Below the pieces are notes generated by a model. The model saw nothing but the letters and a program-made list of their open reading frames with translations. It was not told the origin of the DNA and did no database searches. DNA of 64,000 bases, taken from positions 1-64,000 of the forward strand of contig NZ_JADCKF010000001.1 of assembly GCF_014982855.1 (NCBI RefSeq). Reading direction: 5' to 3'. Each line of letters opens with the position of its first letter. The first letter of the stretch is position 1. Positions 50,371 to 58,478 of this stretch are shown one piece after another. A program made the position numbers and the translations under genes. This DNA is from Pseudoflavonifractor gallinarum. Its GTDB lineage: Bacteria; Bacillota; Clostridia; Oscillospirales; Oscillospiraceae.

Positions 50371-51183
50371 ATGCTTTTATCTCGAAAAAAGGGACTCTTT
50401 GAGAGTACCCGCGTCCTCTTTCTCCCCGCCGACGCCATTGCGCCCAACCCGAACCAGCCCCGCAAGGCCTTTGCCCAGGACGGCTTGGAGGAACTGGCCG
50501 CCAGCATCCGGTTATATGGCATCCTTCAGCCCCTTTCAGTGCGCAAGGTGGAGAGCGGCTATGAGCTGGTCTCCGGGGAGCGCCGGCTCCGCGCCTCTCA
50601 GATGGCAGGACTGACCCAGGTTCCCTGTATTCTGGTCAATGTAGATGATGAGGCCTCCTCTCTGCTGGCCCTCATTGAAAATCTCCAGCGGCGGGATCTG
50701 GATTTTGTAGAAGAGGCAGCTGCTCTGGCCAAGCTGATTCGCACCTTCCACCTCTCCCAGGAGGAGGCCGCCCAGAAGATTGGAAAATCCCAGTCTGCGG
50801 TGGCCAACAAGCTCCGGCTCCTCCGCCTCCCCCCCGATGTACTGGCCCTGCTGCGGGAGAAGCACTACTCCGAGCGGCACGCCCGCGCCCTCCTCCGTCT
50901 GCCCACCGCCGAGGAGCAGCGCTCCGCCGCCCACTATGTGGTGGAGCACTCCCTCACCGTGGCCCGCACTGAGGAGTACATTGACTCTCTCCTGGCTCCT
51001 CCTCCGGCCGCTCCCCGGCGCAAGCCGGTCTTTATCCTCAAGGATGTCCGGCTCTTTCTCAATTCCATTACCAAGGGACTGAGCATGATGCAGAGCGCGG
51101 GGGTAGATGCTAACTGTGACCGGGAGGATACTGAGGACTCCATCCTGCTCACCATTCGCATCCCAAAGCGCGGTCGAAGCTGA
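50371..51183 (+). CDS. noc: nucleoid occlusion protein Noc (ParB family)
   Basis: The 270-residue ParB-family CTPase-type protein has IAPNPNQPRKAF, the CTP-binding GERRLRASQMAG, ENLQRRDLDFVEEAAAL, an HTH (QEEAAQKIGKSQSAVANKLRLLRLP) and RHARALLRL motifs. It stands upstream of a second, canonical parB with parA between, which is the arrangement of Noc in Firmicutes. Noc inhibits division over the nucleoid by spreading on DNA and binding membrane. The start at 50371 has an AAGGAGGG site; an upstream in-frame ATG is not supported. Noc-specific binding sites were not seen nearby. Confidence 0.88.
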   Translation: MLLSRKKGLFESTRVLFLPADAIAPNPNQPRKAFAQDGLEELAASIRLYGILQPLSVRKVESGYELVSGERRLRASQMAGLTQVPCILVNVDDEASSLLALIENLQRRDLDFVEEAAALAKLIRTFHLSQEEAAQKIGKSQSAVANKLRLLRLPPDVLALLREKHYSERHARALLRLPTAEEQRSAAHYVVEHSLTVARTEEYIDSLLAPPPAAPRRKPVFILKDVRLFLNSITKGLSMMQSAGVDANCDREDTEDSILLTIRIPKRGRS

Positions 51184-51199
51184 TGTTTCACGTGAAACC
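51184..51199. other. parS: parS site 1
   Basis: TGTTTCACGTGAAACC matches the 16-bp parS consensus except for the last base. It begins directly after the noc stop codon. ParB nucleates here for chromosome segregation. Confidence 0.9.
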
Positions 51200-51223
51200 A
51201 TCTTCCCCTTCTTTTTTCCCTCT

Positions 51224-51270
51224 CTCCGTATGTTTCACGTGAAACATACGGAGTTGTTTTTTTATTTTTG
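51224..51270 (+). terminator. parS: parS site 2 inside the noc terminator hairpin
   Basis: A perfect parS, TGTTTCACGTGAAACA (51231-51246), is extended by seven paired bases on each side (CTCCGTA and TACGGAG), giving a 30-bp perfect palindrome from 51224 to 51253. A long T-rich run follows at once (51254-51270). The sequence can therefore work as ParB-binding DNA and, once transcribed, as the intrinsic terminator of noc. Confidence 0.88.
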
Positions 51271-51279
51271 CATTTTCGG

Positions 51280-51308
51280 TTGCGCTCCATCCAGGATGGC
51301 ATTATAAT
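51280..51308 (+). promoter_or_regulatory. parAB promoter with palindrome in the spacer
   Basis: TTGCGC (51280-51285), 17-nt spacer and perfect TATAAT (51303-51308). The spacer contains CCATCCAGGATGG (51287-51299), a perfect 6+1+6 palindrome. A protein bound there would compete with RNA polymerase. Confidence 0.68.
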
Positions 51309-51431
51309 AAGGTCTGCTGAATCTATGTTCCGGTGGTTTTTGCTTTTATCCCACTCAGGGCTGTATTATGGAAACCACTTGGCAAAATTCAACTTACTTA
51401 TTCTACCGTGCAGGTAAAAGGCAGGTGCATT

Positions 51432-52193
51432 ATGGCAAAAACCATCGCAATCGTCAACCAGAAAGGCGGCGTCGGCAAAACTACCACCTGCGTCAATCTG
51501 GCCGCCGCCCTGAAGGCCTTGGGCTCCCGGGTACTGGTGTGCGATTTTGATCCCCAGGCCAACACCACGTCCGGCTTTGGGGTGGACAAGGTGACCGCCT
51601 CTCCCAACATCTATGATGTGTTGGTCAACGACGCGGATATCACCAAGGCCATCGTTCACACCGACTATGCCGACGTGCTCCCCACCAACAAGGCGCTCAC
51701 CGGCGCCACGGTGGAGATGATCGCCATGGACCGGCGGGAATACCGGCTCAAGGACGCGCTCTCCAAAGTGGCGGGAGACTATGACTACATCTTCATTGAC
51801 TGTCCTCCCTCTCTGGAGCTGCTCACCCTCAACGCCCTGTGTGCGGCTGACAGCATCCTGGTGCCGGTCCAGTGCGAATACTATGCCCTGGAGGGACTGT
51901 CCGATCTCCTCTCCACCGTGCGGATCGTCAAGCGGGCCCTCAACCCGGACATCACCATGGAGGGCGTGGTCCTCACCATGTACGACGGGCGCACCAACCT
52001 CTCGCTCCAGGTGGCCGAGGAGGTCAAGCGCCATTTCCCCGGGCAGGTCTATGCCACCGTCATCCCCCGCAATGTACGGCTCTCCGAGGCCCCCAGCCAC
52101 GGACTTCCCGTGTCGGCCTACGACAGCTTTTCCCGGGGTGCAGAGGCCTATGCCGCCCTGGCCCAGGAGGTCCTGGACCAGAACCGCACCTGA
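51432..52193 (+). CDS. parA: chromosome partitioning ATPase ParA (Soj)
   Basis: The 253-residue ParA/Soj ATPase starts at the ATG of MAKTIAIVNQKGGVGKTTT, which holds the deviant Walker A motif with the signature lysine. Later motifs include CDFDPQANTTSGFG and DYIFIDCPPSLELLTLNAL. It works with ParB and parS in origin segregation and, in Bacillus, modulates DnaA. The open frame extends 33 codons upstream, but family alignment and an AGGTG site support 51432. It lies 31 bp before parB in the same operon. Confidence 0.95.
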   Translation: MAKTIAIVNQKGGVGKTTTCVNLAAALKALGSRVLVCDFDPQANTTSGFGVDKVTASPNIYDVLVNDADITKAIVHTDYADVLPTNKALTGATVEMIAMDRREYRLKDALSKVAGDYDYIFIDCPPSLELLTLNALCAADSILVPVQCEYYALEGLSDLLSTVRIVKRALNPDITMEGVVLTMYDGRTNLSLQVAEEVKRHFPGQVYATVIPRNVRLSEAPSHGLPVSAYDSFSRGAEAYAALAQEVLDQNRT

Positions 52194-52224
52194 AGCTCAC
52201 ATCACTTAGGAAAGGACTGAGTAT

Positions 52225-53124
52225 ATGGCATCCTCAAAGGACCGCGGACTGGGCAAGGGCCTGGGCGCCCTGCTGGGCGACAACGCCCTTCAGCCCCAGG
52301 AGGGCGGTTCCCTCTCCCTCCCCATCTCCGAGGTACAGCCGGGCCTCAAGCAGCCCCGCAAGCGCTTTGACGATGAGACGCTGGCCGATCTGGCCGACTC
52401 CATCCGCACCCACGGCATCATCCAGCCCCTCACCGTCCGCCGCCTCTCCTCCGGCTATTATCAAATCATCGCCGGGGAGCGCCGCTGGCGGGCCGCCAAG
52501 CTGGCGGGTCTCCATGAGGTCCCCGCCGTCATCATTGAGGCCGACGACCGCACCGTGATGGAGCTGGGCCTCATCGAAAACCTCCAGCGGGAGGACCTGA
52601 ATCCCATCGAAGAAGCGGCCGGCTATCAGACCCTCATCGACGAGTACGGCCTCACCCAGGAGGAGGTCTCCAAGCGGGTGGGCAAGTCCCGCTCGGCCGT
52701 GACCAACGCCCTGCGTCTCCTCTCCCTGCCCGACGCGGTACACCTTCTGTTGGAGGAGGGGCGTCTCTCGGCAGGTCACGCCCGGGCCATCCTCTCCTGC
52801 CCCGTGAAGGAGCTCCAGAAGAAGCTGGCTCAGAAGGTGGTCAATGACGGACTCTCCGTCCGCCAGACCGAGGCGCTGGCCAAGCGGCTGGCCAAGTCGG
52901 AGGAGGCCCTGGATGAGACCCCCGCCGCACCGGCTGCCGCCGACTTCTCCCTCTACCTGCGGGACGCGGAAAAGGATCTCTCCAGCCGCTTCGGCCGGAA
53001 GGTGCATATTATAAATGGTAAGAAGAAGGGTAAAATCGAATTGGAGTATTACAATACCGATGACCTGAATCTTCTCCTGGAGGTGCTGGAGCAGCTCCCC
53101 TCCTCCGGAAAGGAGGTCGAATAA
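52225..53124 (+). CDS. parB: chromosome partitioning protein ParB (Spo0J)
   Basis: The 299-residue ParB begins with RGLGKGLGALLGD, typical of Spo0J. It has the CTP-binding GERRWRAAKLAG, ENLQREDLNPIEEAAGY, the HTH SKRVGKSRSAVTNALRLLSLP, and a C-terminal dimerisation domain (LELEYYNTDDLNLLLEVLEQL). It loads at parS and forms a sliding clamp that recruits ParA and SMC. Two parS sites lie about 1 kb upstream. Confidence 0.96.
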   Translation: MASSKDRGLGKGLGALLGDNALQPQEGGSLSLPISEVQPGLKQPRKRFDDETLADLADSIRTHGIIQPLTVRRLSSGYYQIIAGERRWRAAKLAGLHEVPAVIIEADDRTVMELGLIENLQREDLNPIEEAAGYQTLIDEYGLTQEEVSKRVGKSRSAVTNALRLLSLPDAVHLLLEEGRLSAGHARAILSCPVKELQKKLAQKVVNDGLSVRQTEALAKRLAKSEEALDETPAAPAAADFSLYLRDAEKDLSSRFGRKVHIINGKKKGKIELEYYNTDDLNLLLEVLEQLPSSGKEVE

Positions 53125-53127
53125 GCC

Positions 53128-53706
53128 GTGCACGATGACAACCACGAGCAGCCTCTTCAGCATGAGGCGGAGCACGCCAAGCCGGGTAAGAAGAACGCGG
53201 TGCTCCTCTATCTGGTGATCCTCTTTGCCGCGGCCTTCCTCCTGTTGCTCCTCTCCTATTTTATGCAGCAGCGCACCAATCAGGAACGCTATAACGACCT
53301 GCAGCAGACCTCCAATTCCACCGTGCAGACCCTGGATAACATGCTCCAGGAGAATGAGGATCTGAAAAACCGGGTGGCCGAGCTGGAGGAAGCCAACGAG
53401 GCTCTCCACGAACAGCTCCAGGACAGCCGGGTGGAGCTGGCGGAGGAAAAGGAGTCCTCTCAGCAGGCCCTCACCGCCATGGACTGGTTCTGGCGCATCC
53501 AGCGGCAGTACTCCCGGGGCTACTACACGAAGGCCCGGGAACTCATCGCCGCCTTTGAGGCCACCGGCCTTCCCCAGTATCTCCCCACCGAGAACCTGAC
53601 CGGCCAGGAGGGTCTCTCCCCTGCCGAGCAGTACCGGGATATCCTGGACCTGCTGGATGTGGAGACGACCTCCGCGCCCTCCCCTTCCCCCTCTGCCCAG
53701 CCCTGA
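53128..53706 (+). CDS. single-pass membrane protein with coiled coil, function unknown
   Basis: The 192-residue protein has a short charged cytoplasmic N-terminus, one membrane helix (about residues 25-45), a coiled coil (about residues 50-115, repeated Leu/Glu/Gln), and a soluble C-terminal region ending in a Pro/Ser-rich tail. I do not recognise a family. The start is GTG, three bases after the parB stop, with GGAGGT overlapping the parB end. Translational coupling to parB suggests a link to segregation or division, which is untested. Confidence 0.75.
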   Translation: MHDDNHEQPLQHEAEHAKPGKKNAVLLYLVILFAAAFLLLLLSYFMQQRTNQERYNDLQQTSNSTVQTLDNMLQENEDLKNRVAELEEANEALHEQLQDSRVELAEEKESSQQALTAMDWFWRIQRQYSRGYYTKARELIAAFEATGLPQYLPTENLTGQEGLSPAEQYRDILDLLDVETTSAPSPSPSAQP

Positions 53707-53754
53707 GCGGCAGAGCTTCCCCCCGCGCGATTTTGAATGACGAGGTGTAACACA

Positions 53755-55059
53755 ATGTTGGATATTCGTTTTGTCCGGGAAAACCCCGAACTGGTCAAGG
53801 AAAATATCAAGAAGAAGTTCCAGGAGGAGAAGCTCCCCCTGGTGGACAAGGTGCTGGAGCTGGACGCTGAGAACCGCGCCACCATCCAGGAGGCCCAGGA
53901 CCTGCGCACCGCCCGCAACTCCAAGTCCAAGCAGGTGGGCGTGCTGATGGGCCAGTCCAAGAAGGACCCCTCCAAGCTGGCCGAGGCCGAGGCCCTCAAG
54001 GCTGAGGTCAAGGCGGACGCCGACCGTCTGGCCTATCTGGAGGGTCGCGAGACTGAGCTGGCCGAGGAGATCCGCAAGATCATGCTGGTCATCCCCCAGA
54101 TCATCGATCCCTCCGTGCCCATCGGTCCCGACGACTCCGCCAATGTGGAGGTGGAGCGCTTCGGCGAGCCCGTGGTGCCCGACTACCCCATCCCCTACCA
54201 CACCGAGATCATGGAGTCCTTTGACGGCATCGACATGGACGCCGCCGGCCGGGTGTCCGGCTCCGGCTTCTACTACCTGCTGGGCGACATCGCCCGCCTC
54301 CACGAGGCCGTGCTGGCCTATGGCCGTGACTTTATGATCGACAAGGGCTTCACCTACTGCATCCCCCCCTTCATGATCCACGGCAACGTGGTGGAGGGCG
54401 TCATGTCCTTCGCCGACATGGAGTCCATGATGTACAAGATCGAGGGCGAGGACCTCTACCTCATCGGCACCAGCGAGCACTCCATGATCGGCCGCTTCAT
54501 CGACCAGATCATCCCCGCCGAGAAGATGCCCCAGACCCTCACCTCCTACTCCCCCTGCTTCCGGAAGGAGAAGGGCTCTCACGGCATCGAGGAGCGCGGC
54601 GTCTACCGCATCCACCAGTTCGAGAAGCAGGAGATGATCGTGGTCTGTAAGCCCGAGGAGTCCATGGACTGGTACGAGAAGATGTGGCGCTACTCCGTGG
54701 AGCTCTTCCGCAACTTCGACATTCCCGTGCGCCAGCTGGAGTGCTGCTCCGGCGACCTGGCCGACCTGAAGGTCAAGTCCTGCGACATCGAAGCCTGGAG
54801 CCCCCGTCAACAGAAGTACTTCGAGGTCTGCTCCTGCTCCAACCTGGGCGACGCCCAGGCCCGCCGCCTGAAGATCCGCTACCGGGACGACGAGGGCAAG
54901 GTCTGCCTGGCTCACACCCTCAACAACACCTGCGTGGCTCCCCCCCGCATGCTCATCGCCCTGCTGGAGAACAACCTCCAGGCCGACGGCAGCGTGAAGA
55001 TCCCCAAGGTCCTCCAGCCCTACATGGGCGGCAAGGAAGTCCTGCTGCCCAAGAAATAA
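53755..55059 (+). CDS. serS: seryl-tRNA synthetase
   Basis: The 434-residue class II synthetase begins [21 protein letters not shown] and has the long N-terminal antiparallel coiled coil (about residues 28-100) that contacts the tRNA-Ser variable arm. Motif 2 is seen in [31 protein letters not shown] and motif 3 near [19 protein letters not shown]. It charges tRNA-Ser. The ATG at 53755 fits the family start and has GAGGTG upstream. No T-box is present in the short leader. Confidence 0.97.
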   Translation: MLDIRFVRENPELVKENIKKKFQEEKLPLVDKVLELDAENRATIQEAQDLRTARNSKSKQVGVLMGQSKKDPSKLAEAEALKAEVKADADRLAYLEGRETELAEEIRKIMLVIPQIIDPSVPIGPDDSANVEVERFGEPVVPDYPIPYHTEIMESFDGIDMDAAGRVSGSGFYYLLGDIARLHEAVLAYGRDFMIDKGFTYCIPPFMIHGNVVEGVMSFADMESMMYKIEGEDLYLIGTSEHSMIGRFIDQIIPAEKMPQTLTSYSPCFRKEKGSHGIEERGVYRIHQFEKQEMIVVCKPEESMDWYEKMWRYSVELFRNFDIPVRQLECCSGDLADLKVKSCDIEAWSPRQQKYFEVCSCSNLGDAQARRLKIRYRDDEGKVCLAHTLNNTCVAPPRMLIALLENNLQADGSVKIPKVLQPYMGGKEVLLPKK

Positions 55060-55084
55060 GAGCGCACATCCAAACACAAGACCC

Positions 55085-55126
55085 GGGGCGGCGGAATTCC
55101 GCCGCCCCTTCCCTTCTTTTTTATTT
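55085..55126 (+). terminator. intrinsic terminator of serS
   Basis: The palindrome GGGGCGGCGGAA/TTCCGCCGCCCC (55085-55108) is followed by a T-rich tail. Confidence 0.85.
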
Positions 55127-55144
55127 ACGATCGTGAGGTTTATC

Positions 55145-55540
55145 ATGTCAGTCAATCAAAAGGCCACCGGCTTTCTGGCCGAGTTCCGCAAGTTCATTGC
55201 CCGGGGCAATGTCATGGACCTGGCGGTGGGCGTCATCATCGGCGGCGCCTTCAAGTCCATTGCCGACTCCCTGTCCAACGACCTGCTCATGCCGCTGCTG
55301 GGTCTGCTGACCCCCAGCGGACTCTCCCTCTCCGGCTGGACCATCGGTCCGGTGGCCGTGGGACATTTTCTGGACACGGTGCTCAGCTTTCTTATTACCG
55401 CCTTCGCGCTGTTCTGCCTGATCAAGGCCCTGAATGTGTTCCACCGGAAAAAGGAGGAGGCCCCTGCCGCTCCTCCCGCTCCCTCCAAAGAGGAAATCCT
55501 GCTCACCGAGATCCGTGATTTGCTGAAGGAGAGATCGTAA
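55145..55540 (+). CDS. mscL: large-conductance mechanosensitive channel MscL
   Basis: The 131-residue protein has the MscL layout: an amphipathic N-terminus ([41 protein letters not shown]), a first pore helix, an extracellular loop, a second helix ([16 protein letters not shown]) and a cytoplasmic charged bundle ([15 protein letters not shown]). It opens under membrane tension during hypo-osmotic shock. The ATG at 55145 follows TGAGGT. Its stop codon overlaps the start of the next gene by one base. Confidence 0.96.
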   Translation: MSVNQKATGFLAEFRKFIARGNVMDLAVGVIIGGAFKSIADSLSNDLLMPLLGLLTPSGLSLSGWTIGPVAVGHFLDTVLSFLITAFALFCLIKALNVFHRKKEEAPAAPPAPSKEEILLTEIRDLLKERS

Positions 55541-55866
55541 TGCCGGACGACAAGATCCCCGGAGAGAACAAGCCCACCTATACCCCCGCCTCCCCCATCA
55601 AGCGTGCCCTGGCCTGGATGGGCATTGTCTACATGGTCATCCTGGTCCTTCTCACCACCTATAATCTGGCCACGGGGGAGCCGCTCCACGGTATCCCCGG
55701 CATCCTGCTCTTCCCCGCCTGCGGCGGACTCTCCGCCATCTCTTTTCTGAAATACCGCGCCGAGAAGCGTCTGCCCATGCTCCTCCTGGCCGTGCTGGCC
55801 GCCGTGGCCTGCCTGGTCAATCTGGTGCTGGGTGTGACCGCTCTCCTGGGCGCACTGGGAGGTTGA
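55540..55866 (+). CDS. small membrane protein, function unknown
   Basis: The 108-residue protein has a proline-rich cytoplasmic N-terminus and three hydrophobic segments (about residues 25-45, 52-70 and 80-105). I do not recognise the family. The start overlaps the mscL stop (TAATG), so translation is coupled, and rsmG follows four bases after its stop. Expression therefore tracks mscL and rsmG. Confidence 0.72.
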   Translation: MPDDKIPGENKPTYTPASPIKRALAWMGIVYMVILVLLTTYNLATGEPLHGIPGILLFPACGGLSAISFLKYRAEKRLPMLLLAVLAAVACLVNLVLGVTALLGALGG

Positions 55867-55870
55867 GCCC

Positions 55871-56587
55871 ATGAAAGAACAAATTCAAGCGGGGCTGTCC
55901 GCCCTGGGTCTTCTGGACCGGGTGCCCGCCCAGGCTCCGGACCAGCTGGCCGAATACGGCCGTCTCCTGCTGGAAAAGAATCAGGTCATGAACCTGACCG
56001 CCATCACCGACCCCGACCAGGTGGTCAAGCTCCACATGCTGGACTGTGCCGCCCTCCTCACCTGCGCCGACTTTGCGGACAAGCGCCTCGTCGACGTGGG
56101 CACCGGAGCCGGTTTTCCCGGCATGGTGCTCAAGATCCTGGTCCCCTCTCTGGATGTGGTGCTGCTGGACAGCCTGAATAAGCGCCTAGACTGGCTGGGC
56201 GAGGTGGCCCAGACTCTGGGGCTCTCCGGCATCCAGACCCTCCACGCCCGGGCCGAGGAGCAGGCCCTCCATCCCGGCTGGCGGGACAGCTTTGACCTGG
56301 TGACCTCCCGGGCGGTGGCGTCCCTGGAGCTGCTCAGCGAGCTGTGCCTTCCCTATGTGAAGGTGGGCGGACAGTTCCTGGCCATGAAGGCCGTGGACTG
56401 TGAAGAAGAGCTCTCCCGCGCCGCGGCGGGGATCGCCAAGCTGGGCGGGACCCTGCGCCCCAGCCAGGACTATACCATCCCCGGCACGGAAGTCACCCAC
56501 CGTCTGGTGCGTGTGGACAAGACTTCCCCCACCCCAAAGGGCTATCCCAGAAGATGGGCTAAAATACAGAAATCGCCTATAAGATAA
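55871..56587 (+). CDS. rsmG: 16S rRNA (guanine-N7) methyltransferase RsmG
   Basis: The 238-residue SAM-dependent methyltransferase carries the GidB motifs EKNQVMNLTAITDPDQVVKLHMLDCA and the SAM-binding VDVGTGAGFPGMVLKI. It methylates G527 of 16S rRNA. Loss gives low-level streptomycin resistance in characterised bacteria. In Bacillus gidB lies directly before noc-soj-spo0J; here it sits in the same neighbourhood but on the far side of parB and serS, so the order is rearranged. Confidence 0.95.
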   Translation: MKEQIQAGLSALGLLDRVPAQAPDQLAEYGRLLLEKNQVMNLTAITDPDQVVKLHMLDCAALLTCADFADKRLVDVGTGAGFPGMVLKILVPSLDVVLLDSLNKRLDWLGEVAQTLGLSGIQTLHARAEEQALHPGWRDSFDLVTSRAVASLELLSELCLPYVKVGGQFLAMKAVDCEEELSRAAAGIAKLGGTLRPSQDYTIPGTEVTHRLVRVDKTSPTPKGYPRRWAKIQKSPIR

Positions 56588-56647
56588 AGAAATTCTAAAA
56601 AATGGTTTCATTTTTTCTGATTTGCACAAATTCAGAGGGAAAGACCA

Positions 56648-56676
56648 TTGTATTTTCCGCCATTTTATGATACATT
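56648..56676 (+). promoter_or_regulatory. promoter of the MinD-like gene
   Basis: TTGTAT (56648-56653), 17-nt spacer and TACATT (56671-56676), with a GGGAGG ribosome binding site after a short leader. Confidence 0.65.
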
Positions 56677-56702
56677 AGACTGGCGAAAAGGGAGGCAACC
56701 CC

Positions 56703-57443
56703 ATGTCAACTGCAATCGCGATCACCTCCGGCAAGGGTGGGACGGGCAAGACCTCACTCACCGGCGGCGTGGCCTCCTGCCTGGCCGCCCTGGGACACAA
56801 GGTTTTGTGCATCGATATGGACATCGGACTGCGCAATCTGGACCTTTCCCTGGGGATGAGCGACCGCGCCCTGATGGACTTTACCGACGTGGTATCCGGC
56901 CGCACGACGCTGGAAAAGGCAGCGGTGGCCCACCCGGTCATCCAGGGCCTCTATCTTCTCACCGCGCCGCTGACCCAGCCCCGGGATGTGATCACTGAGG
57001 AAAAACTGCGCGCCTTCCTGGCGCAGGCCAAGGCTTCCTACGACTATGTGCTGATGGACGCCCCCGCCGGTCTGGGCGGCGGGTTCCGTATGTCGGTCTG
57101 CGGCGCGGACCGGGCGCTGGTGGTCTCCACCACCGACGCCTCCGCCCTGCGGGACGCCCAGCGCACCGTGGGAGAGCTGAGCCGTTCCATCCGTTCCCTG
57201 CATCTGGTGGTCAACCGGGTGCAGCCCAAGCTGCTCCGGCAGCTGCGCACGACCATTGACGACGCCATGGACGCCGCCGGTCTGCCCCTTTTGGGCGTCG
57301 TGCCCGAGGACCCTCAGGTTATGCTGGCCGCCAACCGGGGCCAGCCCCTCATCCTGATGGCCCGCTACGGCGCCGCCCGGGCCTATCTCAACATTGCCCG
57401 CCGCCTGACCGGCGAGCGCGTCCCGCTGATGCGGATCCGGTAA
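56703..57443 (+). CDS. MinD/ParA-like ATPase
   Basis: The 246-residue protein has the deviant Walker A SGKGGTGKTSLT, the MinD-like CIDMDIGLRNLDLSLGM segment and DYVLMDAPAGLGGGFRMS. These are typical of MinD-type ATPases that place division or polar structures. No C-terminal amphipathic membrane-targeting helix of the MinD type is obvious (the end reads GERVPLMRIR), and no minC or minE is present. It may be MinD itself or an orphan paralogue. It has its own promoter and is followed 43 bp later by the MgsA-like gene. Confidence 0.85.
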   Translation: MSTAIAITSGKGGTGKTSLTGGVASCLAALGHKVLCIDMDIGLRNLDLSLGMSDRALMDFTDVVSGRTTLEKAAVAHPVIQGLYLLTAPLTQPRDVITEEKLRAFLAQAKASYDYVLMDAPAGLGGGFRMSVCGADRALVVSTTDASALRDAQRTVGELSRSIRSLHLVVNRVQPKLLRQLRTTIDDAMDAAGLPLLGVVPEDPQVMLAANRGQPLILMARYGAARAYLNIARRLTGERVPLMRIR

Positions 57444-57486
57444 GCCGGTCCGCCCCTGTATTTCTCAACACGAGAGGAGTCCTGTT

Positions 57487-57903
57487 ATGAATATCGCCCT
57501 GATGAGCCATGACCGCAAGAAAGAGCTGATGGTGCAGTTCTGCATCGCTTACTGCGGCATCCTGTCCAAGCACACCCTGTGCGCCACCAACACCACCGGA
57601 CGGCTGGTGGCCGAGGCCACGGGTCTGCCGGTCAATCTCTTCCTGTCCCACACCCACGGCGGCAGCCAGCAGATCGGCGCCCGCATCGCCTACAATGAGA
57701 TCGACATGGTGCTCTTCTTCTCCGATCCCCAGTCCACTGATCTGGAGGCCGATCTCAACTATATCACCCGCCTGTGCGACCAGTACAACATCCCCTTCGC
57801 CACCAACGTGGCCACGGCCGAGATGCTGATCCACGGTCTGGAGCGGGGCGATCTGGACTGGAGAGATATCATCAATCCCAAGACCAAACCTTTTACCGCC
57901 TAA
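57487..57903 (+). CDS. mgsA: methylglyoxal synthase family protein with altered active site
   Basis: The 138-residue protein aligns with MgsA across its length (MNIALMSHDRKKELM, CATNTTGRLVAEATGLPVN, NIPFATNVATAEMLIHGLERGDLDW). However, the segment that holds the catalytic aspartate in E. coli MgsA (GGDQQ, D71) reads GGSQQ here, and the HDPD-type segment with H98 and D101 is replaced by STDLEAD. The early histidine (SHD) remains. Conversion of dihydroxyacetone phosphate to methylglyoxal is therefore doubtful. It could be a paralogue with a different phosphate-bearing ligand. The fold assignment is firm; activity is not. Confidence 0.85.
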   Translation: MNIALMSHDRKKELMVQFCIAYCGILSKHTLCATNTTGRLVAEATGLPVNLFLSHTHGGSQQIGARIAYNEIDMVLFFSDPQSTDLEADLNYITRLCDQYNIPFATNVATAEMLIHGLERGDLDWRDIINPKTKPFTA

Positions 57904-57995
57904 GTGCAGCCGGGCCGTCTCTCGCGGCCCGGTTTTCCACATTATGCGCTCTTTTTGTGGAAAACATTTCGCTTTTTCAGAGAGGAGGCACCCCT

Positions 57996-58478
57996 ATGGA
58001 CCCCAAAAAGCGATACCGTCTCTCCGTCCTGGGCGTGGGGATTGGGTTTCTGGCCCTGGGCTGGATGAACCTCTCCCTCCACAGCGAGGTGGAAAACCTC
58101 TCCCGCCGGGTCAGTGACTATCAGGAGAATGTGACCCACTGGAACCAGGAATTCAGCCGCTCCCTCTCCAACCAGGAGACCACCATCCGGGACGCCCTGG
58201 CGTCCGAGGCCGGCCTCTTTACCGGCGTGGAGACCGCGCTGGACGACCAGGACGGCGGCCTGGTCCTGGCGGTCTCTCTCATCCCCAAGGAGTTTTCCCC
58301 GGGGGACAGCGCCCTCCTCGCCTTGGACACCGGGGAGAGCATCCCTCTGACCTACCAGGAGAACGGGCGGCTCACCGGCGCCCTCCCCTGCTCTCTGCGG
58401 CGGGAGCTCAAGCCGTCGGTGACCCTCCTGCGGGGGGGAGACACGCTATTCCGAGGCACTCCCCACCCTTTCCAGTGA
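57996..58478 (+). CDS. 5' part of a membrane-anchored gene interrupted at a G7 run
   Basis: The 160-residue reading frame starts with MDPKKRYR and has one membrane helix (about residues 9-26), followed by a coiled coil and a soluble domain. A GAGGAGG ribosome binding site supports the start. It stops at 58478, shortly after a run of seven G (58432-58438). The +1 frame continues coherently from 58423 to 58881, so both halves are best explained as one gene of about 295 codons with a one-base frame change at the G run. I do not recognise a family. Confidence 0.7.
   Translation: MDPKKRYRLSVLGVGIGFLALGWMNLSLHSEVENLSRRVSDYQENVTHWNQEFSRSLSNQETTIRDALASEAGLFTGVETALDDQDGGLVLAVSLIPKEFSPGDSALLALDTGESIPLTYQENGRLTGALPCSLRRELKPSVTLLRGGDTLFRGTPHPFQ

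Noticed and set aside
52234-55155. A 973-codon minus-strand frame opposite parB, the coiled-coil gene and serS
   Set aside because: The translation is Leu/Val/Gly/His-rich and is the mirror of real genes; it has no plausible start signal.
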